A stretch of 5,768 nucleotides of DNA from an uncultured Enterococcus sp. GTDB taxonomy: Bacteria > Bacillota > Bacilli > Lactobacillales > Enterococcaceae. The notes beneath the pieces are model-generated. The model saw only the letters and a program-made list of their open reading frames with translations. It was not told where the DNA came from and searched no databases. The translations under genes and the position numbers were made by a program. The stretch is from the NCBI GenBank assembly GCA_946409145.1, contig CAMJVA010000106.1:1-5768 (forward strand). Direction: 5' to 3'. Position 1 is the stretch's first letter; each line of letters starts with the position of its first letter. This document shows, in pieces, positions 5,727 through 5,768 of the stretch.

Positions 5727-5747
5727 TCCATTGATTCAGCTCTTCTT
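5714..5747 (+). terminator. Hairpin terminator of the phosphatase-tex-sprT operon
   Basis: A perfect 15-bp inverted repeat (5714-5728 with 5733-5747) encloses a 4-nt loop, beginning 16 nt after the sprT-like stop. The stem has a good GC core (GAGCTGA), but the U-run after it is weak: the right arm ends TTCTT and is followed by AACATAAAAAG. In the minus direction the hairpin is followed by a mixed tract and then AAAAAAATT, so it might also serve a convergent gene beyond the window. Confidence 0.78.
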
Positions 5748-5768
5748 AACATAAAAAGCATACAAAAA

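Noticed and set aside
1..5768. Mobile element, CRISPR array, tRNA or phage content
   Set aside because: No transposase or integrase frame, no regularly spaced repeats, no tRNA-like cloverleaf and no abrupt change in composition were seen on either strand.

Overview
The window is about 5.8 kb of low-GC chromosomal DNA from a Firmicute. All five complete genes start with ATG and end with TAA. AAGGAG-type ribosome sites precede the genes and intrinsic hairpin terminators end the transcription units. The protein character (a VTT-domain protein with a PDD motif, a PH-SHOCT protein, a Tex/YdcI homologue followed directly by a YdcK-type SprT-like protein) fits Lactobacillales. An Enterococcaceae-like lineage is my best guess, from remembered protein similarity only, and is not proven. 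I see no transposase, integrase, tRNA, rRNA or CRISPR array, and the region reads as an ordinary core-genome segment.

Left part, minus strand (1-1460): a TVP38/TMEM64-family membrane protein is cut off by the window start. Upstream of it is a symmetrical hairpin terminator, then a PH-like/SHOCT protein of unknown role. Each of the two genes has its own candidate extended -10 promoter, so they look like separate transcription units.

Middle (1382-2300): a divergent intergenic region separates the PH-SHOCT gene from a plus-strand TetR-family regulator. The regulator's promoter is unusually readable (TTGTAA, 17 bp, TGC-TAAAAT). It overlaps an inverted repeat that could be the regulator's own operator. 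The regulator's start codon is best placed at 1681, because the upstream in-frame ATG at 1648 lies inside the -10 element. A strong terminator closes the gene.

Right part, plus strand (2298-5747): a probable three-gene operon encodes a PPP-type metallophosphatase, the nucleic-acid-binding protein Tex, and an SprT-like zinc metalloprotein. The gaps are 28 nt and 1 nt, and the operon ends in a 15-bp hairpin. Tex and SprT-like are neighbours in other Firmicutes as well. The phosphatase has no obvious biochemical tie to them.

I found no convincing undescribed system. The observations most worth checking are regulatory: the TTGTA/TACAA repeat cluster at the tetR promoter, a mirrored 9-mer shared by the two divergent promoters, the recurring TGn extended -10 elements, and the interlocked terminator and promoter at 2255-2306.
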